Below, piece after piece: positions 7,800-16,685 of a stretch of 64,000 nt of DNA (its first letter is position 1; the number at the start of each line of letters is the position of its first letter). Source of the DNA: Peribacillus loiseleuriae (GTDB lineage: Bacteria; Bacillota; Bacilli; Bacillales; DSM-1321). The stretch covers positions 2,028,863-2,092,862 of the forward strand of contig NZ_LFZW01000001.1 of the NCBI RefSeq assembly GCF_001183985.1, given 5' to 3'. The translations under genes were made by a program, and so were the position numbers. The notes below the pieces were generated by a model. The model was not told the origin of the DNA. It searched no databases and saw only the letters and a program-made list of their open reading frames with translations.

Positions 7800-8348
7800 A
7801 TGATGTTTAAAATAAGTACATTTCTAGTAAAAACTAGTGAAGGTGAAGAGAGTTATATATCCTTAGATGATTCTTTAAAATTAAGAGAACTTTTTGAACA
7901 TCGAAAATTTACTCCGGAGCATATTCAAATGCATGTAATGATTCAGTATAATGATCAAATTGTTGTAGGAAACGATATTCCTAGTGGGTTAGATTTATGG
8001 ACTGATTATATAGTTGGTATAGAGCAATATTTAGAAGGAGAGAACGTTGAAATACCATATGGTATCGATCCATATCTTATGAAGTTAATCTCAATAAACA
8101 GCAATTTATTGGAACTTTCTATTGAGGGGGAATGGGAACCTGTTGAGGTATTTGCACAAGCTGCATTACCTAAAAGAGAATTCTTAGAAGCCCTTTTAGA
8201 TGGAGCAACACACTTTTGGAATACATTGAATGATTACAAGGTGTTTAAGGAAAAAAATACAAAGCACGCAACGCCTAAAGAATATCCAAAATTAATGATT
8301 GAAGAAATTGAAGAATTAAGGGAAAAGGTAAAAATCTTGTTGAACTAA
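7800..8348 (+). CDS. Hypothetical protein, 182 aa
   Basis: I do not recognise the family. It starts at one of two consecutive ATGs after TAGGAG. It is strongly acidic, has no signal peptide or membrane segment, and has a beta-rich N-terminal half (FKISTFLVKTSEGEESYISL, IQMHVMIQYNDQIVVGND) followed by a central WTDYIVGIEQYLEG and a helical, lysine-rich C-terminus. A single orphan gene bounded by dispersed repeats on both sides, it has the size and composition of an immunity-type cytoplasmic protein, but nothing in the neighbourhood proves it. A hairpin at 8363-8390 terminates it. Confidence 0.75.
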   Translation: MMFKISTFLVKTSEGEESYISLDDSLKLRELFEHRKFTPEHIQMHVMIQYNDQIVVGNDIPSGLDLWTDYIVGIEQYLEGENVEIPYGIDPYLMKLISINSNLLELSIEGEWEPVEVFAQAALPKREFLEALLDGATHFWNTLNDYKVFKEKNTKHATPKEYPKLMIEEIEELREKVKILLN

Positions 8349-8362
8349 CGGGGGCGATAGTG

Positions 8363-8390
8363 AAAGGCAGCGGAGTATCCGTTGCCTTTT
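8363..8390. terminator. Hairpin AAAGGCAGCGGA/TCCGTTGCCTTTT
   Basis: A short near-perfect stem with a T run, lying between two convergent genes; it can act in both directions. Confidence 0.7.
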
Positions 8391-8401
8391 GCCATCCATT
8401 A

Positions 8402-9241
8402 TTAAAAATATTTTCTGTAAAATTCTCTTCTAACGCTTCCACTTAGCTGAGCATAAATCCTAGTGGTCTCGCTTTTTTCGTGTCCCAGTAAACTTTGAAT
8501 AACATCAATAGGAGCTCCGTTGTTCAATAGGTGTGTCGCATAGCTGTGGCGTAGTTGATGCGGATGAATTTCTTTGTTGATCCCTGCTCGACTTGATATT
8601 CGTTTTATGATATATCTCATTTGTCCAATATTCATTCTATGTGGGTGCCGTTCAGTAACAAAAATAGCTGGGTCTTTATCCTGACGAAGATCCAAGTATC
8701 GTTTGAGCCAGATTTCACACCGTATATTAAAGTAGACCTCCCTTTCCTTATTACCTTTCCCAAGCACAATGGCGGAACGATTTGACCAATTAATACAATT
8801 TTTATCAAGAGAAACAATTTCCCCTATTCTACAACCTGTTGAAAACATAAATTCAAATAACGCCTTTTCCATTGGTGTAATACATGCTTCCCTCAAGTGT
8901 TCTATTTCTCTCTCTGTTAAAAATTTTGGAATCCGTTTTCCCTGTTTAGGTTCTTTGATTTTTGCAGCAGGATTCTTCTGTATATGCCCTTCTTCGTGTG
9001 ACCAACGAAATATCGATTTAATAAATCGAATTCGATGAGCCAAACTTGATGGCTTGAGGTGTTCACTGGATTTTGCCAAGTATTCTTTCAGCCGATCAGT
9101 AGTCAATGATTCAATATTCACATCGTCAAAGTATTGGATAAGTAGCTTAGATTGGAGCTTATATGCTTTTAATGTCTGAGGGGAGAATCCTTCGATCTTT
9201 TTATCCGATTCATATAATTCCCAAGTTCTTGATAATAACAA
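8402..9241 (-). CDS. Tyrosine recombinase/integrase, XerC/D-like
   Basis: A 279-aa tyrosine site-specific recombinase. Residues about 1-95 form a core-binding SAM-like domain (FSPQTLKAYKLQSKLLIQYF); the catalytic domain shows Arg in FSTGCRIGEIVSL, Lys in VLGKGNKEREVYF, HPHQLRHSYATHLL with the second His and Arg, LLGHEK, and nucleophile Tyr in TRIYAQLS. All catalytic residues are present. It starts at TTG after GGAGGAGAT. It is shorter than the usual phage integrases, lacks an Arm-binding domain and resembles plasmid or transposon resolvase-type Xer proteins. No attachment sites or transposase partner were found beside it. Confidence 0.9.
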   Translation of the reverse strand: MLLSRTWELYESDKKIEGFSPQTLKAYKLQSKLLIQYFDDVNIESLTTDRLKEYLAKSSEHLKPSSLAHRIRFIKSIFRWSHEEGHIQKNPAAKIKEPKQGKRIPKFLTEREIEHLREACITPMEKALFEFMFSTGCRIGEIVSLDKNCINWSNRSAIVLGKGNKEREVYFNIRCEIWLKRYLDLRQDKDPAIFVTERHPHRMNIGQMRYIIKRISSRAGINKEIHPHQLRHSYATHLLNNGAPIDVIQSLLGHEKSETTRIYAQLSGSVRREFYRKYF

Positions 9242-9345
9242 AAAAATCTCCTCCTTTTCGTATTGGAGGAATTATTGCCTTGATTGTAGAAATGGAAACG
9301 TAAGGTATTGAACTATCGCAGCAGGTTAGTGAAATTAGGGACACT

Positions 9346-9394
9346 AAACAAGTAGATCAAGATTTGAATAATTAAAGTCTTGGTCTACTTGTTT
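9346..9394. other. Intergenic inverted repeat
   Basis: AAACAAGTAGATCAAGA pairs with TCTTGGTCTACTTGTTT across a 15-base loop. It lacks a T tract, so it may be a weak terminator or a recombinase-related site near the integrase; nothing else is seen in the 300 bases between the two genes. Confidence 0.4.
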
Positions 9395-9548
9395 GATGCT
9401 GTCGCAAATACGATGTGGTTGGTTCCGAATAGGCTTAGAGGATAAGATAAAAGAGCAAGGAAAATAGCCTTAATCTTATTTGGAAAAGGTTAATTGAAAT
9501 AAAGGGGCAGTACCTGTTCTTTCAATGATGTCCCTTATTCTTTGAGGA

Positions 9549-10166
9549 TTATTTTTTTAAACCAGCTGCAAAGTAGGGACCATTAACCGTAATGGTCGTT
9601 AGGATACGAGCCATTTCTTGAGGAGACTCTTTCCTGCCACTTTCTAACCATTGTTGAATTACCCCTATTATTGCAGTTCCCATATAAGAAGCTAAATATT
9701 GTCCAGGAACAAGGAAATTTTCTTCTTTTATAAATGCGTTTGGATTATTTCCATAGAGTGTTTCCCACATAAATTCTTTCAATCTTGTTTGAAATGATAA
9801 ATCCCCTTTGGGACCTAACACAGCTTTCATAAATTCACTATTTATGTTCAAATACTCAAATAATGTAACCGTTAAGGACAATGGTGTCAAAGTCTTAGAG
9901 TCAGTTTCAAGTGCGGCAATAACACTTGGAAAGTTTTGTTTTGTAATTCTGGACATATCAAGCATAATTTCCTCTTCACATTTAGCCATTAAATCAAATT
10001 TGTCTTGATAGTGTGCATAAAATGTACCTCTATTAATTTTCGCCATAGTTGTTATGTCTTTAACAGTAATTGCTTCAAAACCTTTTTCATTTATTAATTC
10101 TACTAATGCGTGTCGAATTGATTCTTTTGTCCGAATGACACGTAAATCAGCATTATTATTACGCAA
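9549..10166 (-). CDS. TetR/AcrR-family transcriptional regulator
   Basis: A 205-aa TetR-type repressor. The N-terminal HTH is clear (IRHALVELINEKGFEAITVK, DITTMAKINRGTFYAHYQDK, FDLM). The C-terminal ligand domain resembles the TetR_C family of DhaS-like regulators (YLASYMGTAIIGVIQQWLES). It is divergent from the CocE-type hydrolase gene, with two inverted repeats between them (GTGTT/AACAC at about 10206-10226 and the near-perfect palindrome at 10279-10304), so it most likely represses itself and that gene. ATG follows AAGGAGGAATTTGCTT. Confidence 0.9.
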   Translation of the reverse strand: MRNNNADLRVIRTKESIRHALVELINEKGFEAITVKDITTMAKINRGTFYAHYQDKFDLMAKCEEEIMLDMSRITKQNFPSVIAALETDSKTLTPLSLTVTLFEYLNINSEFMKAVLGPKGDLSFQTRLKEFMWETLYGNNPNAFIKEENFLVPGQYLASYMGTAIIGVIQQWLESGRKESPQEMARILTTITVNGPYFAAGLKK

Positions 10167-10278
10167 GCAAATTCCTCCTTAATTTTACCCAACACAATTA
10201 TTAGATGTGTTCCATAACCAACACATTTGCCATTTTTAATTATTGAACAAAATCTAATTCAATTTTATAATTTGAAAT

Positions 10279-10321
10279 GTAATAAACAACAGGTTGTTCA
10301 TTACTTATTATAACTTAATAT
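10279..10321 (+). promoter_or_regulatory. Promoter with overlapping palindromic operator
   Basis: GTAATAAACAAC and GTTGTTCATTAC form a palindrome with one mismatch (10279-10304). Its right arm overlaps a possible -35 TTGTTC at 10294, followed after 16 bases by TAATAT. Binding of the adjacent TetR repressor would block this promoter, which faces the hydrolase gene. Confidence 0.5.
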
Positions 10322-10480
10322 CTAGGAGATGATACAGAAAACATATTAACAAAATTATACGTTAAGAGAATTCGACATAAATATGCTCTTTTTTTCACCC
10401 AAAGTTAGGGATACTGTTTTTAAGCAATAGGAACTTATGGGTTCCAGCAATCAATTTCTAATGAAAGGAAGTAATATTAA

Positions 10481-12175
10481 ATGAACAAATTTCTGGGCCG
10501 CCCTGATCTGAAACCGACACATCCCAGTGAGACTAAACCAGGTTTGAACAAAATAGTCATGACTACTGCGCATTATGGAAATCAAGAGGTAATAATGGAA
10601 AAAGATGTTCCCATCAAAATGCGGGATGGGGTCACAATATACGTCAATGTTTTCCGTCCGAATAAGCCTGGGAAGTTTCCGGTGGTAATGAGCATGGATC
10701 CATATAATAAAGATGGCTTACCCCCCTATGATACTTTTCGTCAAGTCTGGCCGACGGTAGGTACTATCGTTACATCTCTTTTTGCGCCATTTGAGTCACC
10801 TGATCCAGGTTTTTGGGTCCCAAACGATTATATATTGATTAAAATCGCAACGCGGGGTAGTTCAAATTCGGAAGGTGACCTCTATCCTTGGACGAAAACG
10901 GAAACTCAAGATTATTATGAAGTCATCGAATGGGCAGGCGTTCAGGAGTGGAGCGATGGCAATGTGGGACTAAACGGTGTGTCATATCTGGCCATGACCC
11001 AATGGCGAGTGGCCGCTATGAATCCACCTCATCTGAAGGCGATCATCCCGTGGGAAGGGACTTCTGATCTGTACCGGGAATGGTACTTTCACGGCGGAAT
11101 ACCGGAAACGGTTTTCTCAGCTGATTTCGAGAAGTTGCAACATACCCGTTGGCCAAATAACAACATAGAAGAAATGGTAGCGGCGCAAAAAGAACATCCG
11201 TTACTCGATGAGCACTGGGTGGAAAGAGAAGTCAAATTGTCCGATATCAAGGTACCCATGTTTGTTTGCGCCAGCTGGTCGACCCAAGGCTTGCATTGCC
11301 GCGGCACCTTTGAAGGTTTTAAACAGGCTTCATCCAAAGACAAGTGGCTGCTGGTTCATGGTCGTAAGGAATGGGAAACCTACTATTTGCGTGAATCGCT
11401 GGAACAGCAGAAGGAGTTCTTCGATTATTTCCTGAAAGGCATTGAGAATGATTGGATGGATACGCCTCGGGTACGCTACGAGGTCAGAGAGAAATTCTAT
11501 AAGGGACACATTCGCATCGAGAATGAATGGCCAATAGACCGTACAAAATATTCCGAATATTATCTGAATGGCGAAGGAATGTCTCTGGAGCACGCTCCCG
11601 TTCGGAACGAAACCAGACTCGCCTATAATGCTGAGCCCGGTCAGAAAGAAAACGGTGATTTAAGGTTTAGATTTACCGCTGACGAGGACATCGAGCTCAC
11701 CGGAAATATGAAGCTTAAGCTCTGGGTCTCCGCTGACGACACGGATGATATGGATATTTTTGTCGGCATTAAGAAGTACGATAGACGCGGCAATGAAGTG
11801 TTCCTGCCCGACTTTAATCATATTGAAAACGGTCAGGTGGCCAATGGATGGCTGAGGGTTTCCCATAGAGAGCTGGATACTGAGAGATCTACTCCTTATC
11901 AGCCGGTACTTAAGCATAAGAGATTATTGAAGCTTAATAAAGACGAAATTGTTCCGGTAGAAATTGAAATATTGCCTTCAAGCATTCTCCTGAAATCTGG
12001 AGAAAGTCTGGTGCTGGTCATAAAAGGCAGCGAGATCATTATTGAAGATAACCCATCAGGTAATACAAGACGTTATGGGCATACGGAAACAGTGAACAAA
12101 GGAACTCATTCGGTTTATGCCGGCGGAAAGTATGATTCTTTCCTTTTAGTACCGGTGATTCCTAAGAAAGATTAG
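10481..12175 (+). CDS. CocE/NonD-family hydrolase (X-Pro dipeptidyl-peptidase-like)
   Basis: A 564-aa serine hydrolase of the CocE/X-Pro dipeptidyl-peptidase S15 type. The alpha/beta hydrolase core holds the nucleophile motif GVSYLA near residue 168 and the preceding ATRGSSNSEGDLY (usually DxRGxGxSxG, here Asp replaced by Ala). From about residue 370 comes the C-terminal jelly-roll domain (YSEYYLNGEGMSLE, then LWVSADDTDDMDIFVGIKKYD). There is no signal peptide, so it is cytoplasmic; homologues cleave acyl esters, amides or X-Pro peptides. Base composition is visibly richer in G and C than its neighbours, suggesting separate acquisition. It pairs with the divergent TetR gene. Confidence 0.88.
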   Translation: MNKFLGRPDLKPTHPSETKPGLNKIVMTTAHYGNQEVIMEKDVPIKMRDGVTIYVNVFRPNKPGKFPVVMSMDPYNKDGLPPYDTFRQVWPTVGTIVTSLFAPFESPDPGFWVPNDYILIKIATRGSSNSEGDLYPWTKTETQDYYEVIEWAGVQEWSDGNVGLNGVSYLAMTQWRVAAMNPPHLKAIIPWEGTSDLYREWYFHGGIPETVFSADFEKLQHTRWPNNNIEEMVAAQKEHPLLDEHWVEREVKLSDIKVPMFVCASWSTQGLHCRGTFEGFKQASSKDKWLLVHGRKEWETYYLRESLEQQKEFFDYFLKGIENDWMDTPRVRYEVREKFYKGHIRIENEWPIDRTKYSEYYLNGEGMSLEHAPVRNETRLAYNAEPGQKENGDLRFRFTADEDIELTGNMKLKLWVSADDTDDMDIFVGIKKYDRRGNEVFLPDFNHIENGQVANGWLRVSHRELDTERSTPYQPVLKHKRLLKLNKDEIVPVEIEILPSSILLKSGESLVLVIKGSEIIIEDNPSGNTRRYGHTETVNKGTHSVYAGGKYDSFLLVPVIPKKD

Positions 12176-12185
12176 TGAAAGTCCG

Positions 12186-12221
12186 AGTCCCGACTAGTGT
12201 GCAATTTCCGCTGCCGGGACT
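12186..12221 (+). terminator. Hairpin after the CocE gene
   Basis: GTCCCG and CGGGAC pair across a long loop just after the stop codon; no long T tract follows, so efficiency is uncertain. Confidence 0.4.
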
Positions 12222-12397
12222 TCATATAAATGGGGATACTTAAATTAGAGGATAACAATGAACTTGTCGTTTCCTTTATAGGAAACGGCTTGTTTTGTTA
12301 TATATGGTTAATAACAAAGAATTTGTAAATACTCCTTATTATTACGAAAAAGAGGCATTAAATAATTGACTTTATTGGTTAATTTTTTCTATATTTT

Positions 12398-12602
12398 AAT
12401 CCTATAACACAAGCATTTATAGCCACTTTTTTTACGTGGGGAATGACTGCTTTAGGAGATGCTTTGCGGTTGAAGCGAGATATTTGTTGTAGCTGAAGAA
12501 GTTATTCTAAGCTCACAAGAAAAAGGAAATAAGAATCTTGCTTCTATGAGTTTAATGGTAGGTTTTGTATTGATGATGATTTTCGATGTGGCATTAGGTT
12601 AA
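12398..12602 (+). pseudogene. ZIP-family metal transporter remnant
   Basis: Two pieces of a ZIP transporter remain. The first (NPITQAFIATFFTWGMTALG) is the typical N-terminal membrane helix and then hits a stop near 12490. In another frame, 12495-12602 encodes the family's C-terminus (SQEKGNKNLASMSLMVGFVL, MMIFDVALG, stop). The central part, with the metal-binding histidines, is deleted. It is non-functional. The neighbour CorA also concerns divalent cations. Confidence 0.75.
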
Positions 12603-12657
12603 CTTAAATTTCTACTTGCGCAAGACTTTAGATTAAAAATAGAAAGGGTGATATATA

Positions 12658-13596
12658 ATGTTTGTTACCTATAAATCCTCCCATGATGGAATTTTAGAAA
12701 TGATAGAAAAATTTGAAAAGAATAGCTGGATAAATATTACCGCCCCTTCAAAGGAAGAACTTAAAGAAGTTTCTCAACTTTGTAATATCCCAATTGAATT
12801 TTTAGAAGATCCGTTGGATTTAGAAGAAAGTGCTCGGATTCAATATGATGAAGAGACGAATTGTACATTAATTATCAATGATTTTCCAACTATTGATGTT
12901 AATGGCCATCAACTTGATTCTTACATTACCATTCCTATTGGAATAATCTTAGGTAAGGATTACATTGTTACGGTTAGTAACCAAACAACTAACTTTTTAG
13001 AAGGTTTAATCAAAAGAAATATTAACACCTCCATGAAGAATCGTTTTGCGTTAGAGATAATATTGTCAATTTCAACTCAGTATATTGAAAAATTAAAACA
13101 ACTCAACAAACAGCGTGTTAAAATAGAGAGTAATTTGCGCAATTCATTAACAAATAAGCAACTCTATGACCTAATGGAAATTGAAAAAAGCTTAGTTTAT
13201 TTTCTCACATCATTAAAGGCTAATTCGGTTGTTATAACCAAACTATTTCGCACCAATTCAGTAAAGTTATATGAAGATGACAAAGAACTTCTAGAAGATG
13301 TTAGAATTGAAAATAATCAAGGAATTGAGACCACAGAATTATACACAAGAATTTTGAACAGTATAACGGGGTCGTATTCTTCGTTAATATCTAATGAATT
13401 GAATAATACAATGAAAACTCTTACGTTATTTACAGTTTTTTTAACTCTTCCAACACTTGTATTTAGTTTCTTTGGTATGAATGTTATTTTACCTATTGCT
13501 GATAAAGATCCATTCTCTTGGATTATTATACTGATAATAGCATTCATCTTTGTCAATTTGATCGGATTGGCACTATGGAGAAGGAGGATATTCTAA
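12658..13596 (+). CDS. corA: CorA-family magnesium/divalent cation transporter
   Basis: A 312-aa CorA-type channel. The large N-terminal cytoplasmic domain (about 1-245) precedes two C-terminal membrane helices; the signature GMN lies at the end of the first (TLVFSFFGMNVILP) and the second helix ends with basic residues (LALWRRRIF). CorA proteins form pentamers in the cytoplasmic membrane and pass Mg2+, Co2+ or related ions. Start ATG follows GAAAGGGTGATATATA. It appears complete and monocistronic, terminated by a hairpin at 13615-13655. Confidence 0.93.
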   Translation: MFVTYKSSHDGILEMIEKFEKNSWINITAPSKEELKEVSQLCNIPIEFLEDPLDLEESARIQYDEETNCTLIINDFPTIDVNGHQLDSYITIPIGIILGKDYIVTVSNQTTNFLEGLIKRNINTSMKNRFALEIILSISTQYIEKLKQLNKQRVKIESNLRNSLTNKQLYDLMEIEKSLVYFLTSLKANSVVITKLFRTNSVKLYEDDKELLEDVRIENNQGIETTELYTRILNSITGSYSSLISNELNNTMKTLTLFTVFLTLPTLVFSFFGMNVILPIADKDPFSWIIILIIAFIFVNLIGLALWRRRIF

Positions 13597-13614
13597 TTTG
13601 TTACGTATAAATTA

Positions 13615-13655
13615 AAAAAGCAGTCGATTTAAAAATAAATCGAGCTGCTTTTTTG
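13615..13655 (+). terminator. Strong Rho-independent terminator
   Basis: AAAAAAGCAGTCGATTT pairs with AAATCGAGCTGCTTTTTT over a six-base loop directly after corA. Confidence 0.85.
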
Positions 13656-13709
13656 TCAGGCTTCTCCAATGAAGCTTGTGAATAAATGTACTTAAACTAA
13701 CGGGTGCTT

Positions 13710-14393
13710 GTGCGGCCGAGCCTAGGTCGTATCATATAGCGGGTGGGATTCCCGTCGAGAAAGAACTAGCCATTCACTCGTAGCGAGTCTTGGAGGGCTA
13801 ATGGTAACATTAGCCTTTAAGCGTAGACAGTTAGGTGGCGGGCCGAAAGCCAAATGGTTGAAGGAATTGAGCTCCATAATGTTAGTAAATCGAGAGGGCT
13901 GATGCCTTAAGCACAGCAGAAAGCTACATTTTATCCATCGTTAAAGGCAAGAAGGATAGAACCTCTCTGGAGTCAGAGACCTTGGCACGTCACACATTGA
14001 TATGATACGGCAACTCGGGAGGCCCTACCGGTCTTTTCTTCTTATAGAAGAGTATGGTGTACAAGCGATAATAAGCAAGGAAGCCAAATGCCGTTGTAGG
14101 GAGTCGGATAGCAGCGTAGTACCAATGAAGTTGGGTAATGCCGATGGAGGAAAGGCTGCTACCAAGTTATCACCCTTACTAGGGACACATTTACTACACG
14201 CAGAGGTAGGGATAATAAATGGACACAAAACTATTAAGGATAGCAGAATTAGCAAAATCTGAGCGAAAGAGATTAGCTATATTTTGTGAATGGTGACTAG
14301 GAGGAGCCGTGTGCGTAAATAGCGCAAGCACGGTTCTGTGAGGGGGGAGGAACACAATCTACCGCAAGGTAGAGAGGTTCCCTTCTACTCGAC
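13710..14393 (+). mobile_element. Complete ORF-less group II intron
   Basis: The 684-base element begins GTGCGGCCGAG, matching the group II 5' consensus GUGYG, and ends CTCGAC after recognisable domains V (GAGCCGTGTGCG...GCACGGTTC) and VI. The boundaries follow from comparison with the 60775-61527 copy and with unoccupied repeat sites. The 5' exon is CTAACGGGTGCTT and the 3' exon starts TAGTTAAAGAAG. There is no reverse transcriptase gene in it, so mobility would need a protein supplied in trans. It lies in an intergenic repeat, so splicing is not required for any gene. Confidence 0.88.
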
Positions 14394-14642
14394 TAGTTAA
14401 AGAAGAATATGCATAAAACACCCCTTTTTTATGTAGCTACCAGGCTTCTTCAGAAGCCGAAAATGTTGATTCATCAACCATGTATAAAATCATGTATAAA
14501 CGATAAAAATGGACCATTCGGAACCCCTTGTTTCCCAAGGGGTTTCATATTTCGGAAGTTCCGAAAATTCACTTTATGTTAACTAGTTTTGTATAACATA
14601 TTCATGTGATGCTTTGGGATCTTGTTGAACTAAAGGAGTAAG
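14394..14642. repeat. Dispersed repeat mosaic downstream of the intron
   Basis: GCATAAAACACCCCTTTTTTATG, GCTTCTTCAGAAGC and the GGAACCCC/GGGGTT hairpin follow in the same order as at 25590-25747. Then come TTCGGAAGTTCCGAA, TATGTTAACTAG and finally GTTGAACTAAAGGAG. This is the repeat into which the intron inserted. Confidence 0.75.
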
Positions 14643-14706
14643 GAAAAAAATTTATATTTAAGTCAAGAATGTTTTCTGATAAAATATTGTAATCGGGGGT
14701 ATTTAC

Positions 14707-15750
14707 TTGGAATTGCAAATTGAATCAAAATACATAGATTTTCATCAATTAATTGAGTATTCACTCAATTCAATTTGGATTGTTGGATCAGAAGAAAAAA
14801 TCCTTTACAGTAATAGGGCTTGTTTGAAATTGCTAAAGTTAGATTCTCCAGAGGACATTTTATATAAAAATTTTTGCGTTTTTCTCCCTCTTGACATCCA
14901 TGATAGTTGTAAAGAACAAGTAAAAAGAGTGCTGAAAAAACAAAAAAAAATAGAACTTATTGAATCAAAAATGATTAGGAGCGATGGGGGGACTATTGAT
15001 GTTGAAGTAAGGATTGCGCCTTTTTATTTGGAAAATAAGATCTTAGCTCAAATCATTATTCAAGACATTACAGATCGTAAAATAACAGAGAGGCTTTTGA
15101 ATGATAGAGAAAAATTAGCGTCAATCGGTCAAATAGCAGCTGGTATTGCTCATGAAATCAAAAATCCTCTCACATCAGTAAAAGGATTTTTACAGTTATT
15201 AAAAGAATCCCAATCACATCCTTATTTAGATATGATGGAGTCTGAATTAGAGAAAGCTTTAGATACTTTACAAAATTTATTACAAGTATCCAAACCTGAT
15301 TTAGCTGATGAATCTTTTGTTCAAATTGATTTATGTAAAGAATTAGCTTCTATATTGTCTTTGTTCCAAGAAAAGCTTTATAACGTGGAAGTAGAAATGG
15401 ATTTAAGAGATTCAGAGAGAAAAGCAAATGGGAAGAGAAACTTATTTCTAAAAGCATTTTTTAACCTGATAAAGAATGCTTTTGAGTCTATTCAGGGTAA
15501 AGGAAAAATTAGGATCGAACATTATTATAAAAATGGATGGATTCATATAAAAGTGAGTGATACAGGAGTAGGAATATCTGGAGATAAGTTAAAGATGCTG
15601 GGAACACCGTTCTTTTCTACCAAAAGCGAAGGAACGGGCCTGGGCTTAACTCAAGTGTTTACAACGATACACGAACACGGAGGGAATATCAGAGTTCAAA
15701 GTATAGTTGGAGAAGGAACTACCTTTCATGTTCAACTTCCTGTTAAATAA
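14707..15750 (+). CDS. PAS-domain sensor histidine kinase (Kin-like, cytosolic)
   Basis: A 347-aa histidine kinase without membrane segments. Residues about 10-125 are a PAS domain (IEYSLNSIWIVGSEEKILYS ... AQIIIQDITDRK). The dimerisation/phosphoacceptor domain follows with the H box AAGIAHEIKNPLTS. The ATPase domain has the N box NLIKNAFESI, DTGVGI, and GTGLGL. No response regulator is adjacent, the pattern of orphan sporulation or stress kinases of Bacillus that feed Spo0F or a distant regulator; the actual target is unknown. Start is TTG after CGGGGGTATTTAC. Confidence 0.9.
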   Translation: MELQIESKYIDFHQLIEYSLNSIWIVGSEEKILYSNRACLKLLKLDSPEDILYKNFCVFLPLDIHDSCKEQVKRVLKKQKKIELIESKMIRSDGGTIDVEVRIAPFYLENKILAQIIIQDITDRKITERLLNDREKLASIGQIAAGIAHEIKNPLTSVKGFLQLLKESQSHPYLDMMESELEKALDTLQNLLQVSKPDLADESFVQIDLCKELASILSLFQEKLYNVEVEMDLRDSERKANGKRNLFLKAFFNLIKNAFESIQGKGKIRIEHYYKNGWIHIKVSDTGVGISGDKLKMLGTPFFSTKSEGTGLGLTQVFTTIHEHGGNIRVQSIVGEGTTFHVQLPVK

Positions 15751-15842
15751 AAAAATGGTTTCCAACCTCTTAGCAGGATTCTAAAAAATCTTTAACAGAG
15801 CTTTAATAAAATAAAAAATAAAAAAGGATCTACAAACTGTTA

Positions 15843-16152
15843 TTATCCCCTTATAGTGGACAGTAAAAAGAAAGGATCATACTGTCTTCTATGGAGGGGA
15901 TTTTTTCATGGGGAAAATTAGAACAACCTATAAAAAAGAGATTAAGCTAAAAGCGATTCATTTATACGAAAACGAAGATATGGAGATGAGATCCATTTCC
16001 AAAGAGCTAGGGATTGGATTTACAACTATTCAAAGATGGATAGCTCACTATAAAAGAGAAGGAATTCAAGGGGTAGAGGAAAAGAGAGGAACATCTCGTA
16101 ACCCACTTAAAGGTAGAGCTAAAAAAGACGATGAAAGTGATACAGAAAAAAA
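15843..16152 (+). mobile_element. IS3-family element, 5' fragment (orfA truncated)
   Basis: This repeats the left end of the IS3 at 2243 (TTATCCCCTTATAGTGGACA) and the first 80 or so codons of orfA (MGKIRTTYKKEIKLKAIHLY from 15908), then breaks off after ESDTEKNRR. The frame continues into foreign sequence to 16204. The upstream flank GGATCTACAAACTG again is an arm of the GGATCTTCC hairpin repeat, the same insertion context as copy 1. Confidence 0.85.
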
Positions 16153-16353
16153 TAGACGTTTAAATTCATCTGTATATGTGATAGCTTTGTCACTAACAGC
16201 TTGAACATGAGGATTACATTTTAGTTGTACTTGTTCTTTTTTCGTAAATAATCGTTTGGTCATCTTAGTTCTCTCCGACATGTTTTTTCTCATTATAAAC
16301 AAAAGTACCCTACAGGATAGACTTTTTTCAAAGTGTCTATTCTATAGGGTACA
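16153..16353 (-). mobile_element. Second IS3-type element, 5' end with orfA start
   Basis: On the minus strand an ATG at 16263 begins MTKRLFTKKEQVQLKCNPHV, then QAVSDKAITYTDEFKRLF, the N-terminus of a different Bacillus IS3-family OrfA. Its terminal repeat ends at 16353 (reading inward TGTACCCTATAGAATAGACA). It is cut at about 16153, where it joins head to head with the truncated IS3 copy. The same terminal repeat type reappears at 21869. Confidence 0.75.
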
Positions 16354-16685
16354 TTTTATACGGGATAAGCCTTTCTTCTTTTTGTGAACTCGGAAAACTT
16401 TTTTGAATTTGAGAAGAAGTGTGAAAAAAGAGCGGGAAAAGGTGTGATCTTGAAAGAAAAAAGGGGAAAAAGCAGGATTAGGAAAACTTTATTATCACTG
16501 CGAAAAACGTAGGATTGAGGGTTTGAGTAAGGTAAATTCGGTAGGGTTTAAAATCGATGTTCACTACCACCTATTATCAAGAGATGTAAAGTGTGAAGTG
16601 TAGTAAATCGGGCTGAATAATAATTAGGTTTTATCCTTGATTTGATATAATGGAAAAAGCTAAAATCACAAGGCGGTGAACGGTC
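16354..16685. other. Gene-free stretch
   Basis: No coding sequence was recognised. It is purine-rich (many AAAAAG and GGGAAAA runs) and includes TTGATTTGATATAAT, a possible promoter -10 before the broken antitoxin gene. Confidence 0.4.

Noticed and set aside
14025-14255. 76-codon minus-strand frame inside the group II introns, also present at 3-233
   Set aside because: It lies within conserved ribozyme structure, has no ribosome binding site or recognisable motif, and is disrupted in the third copy.
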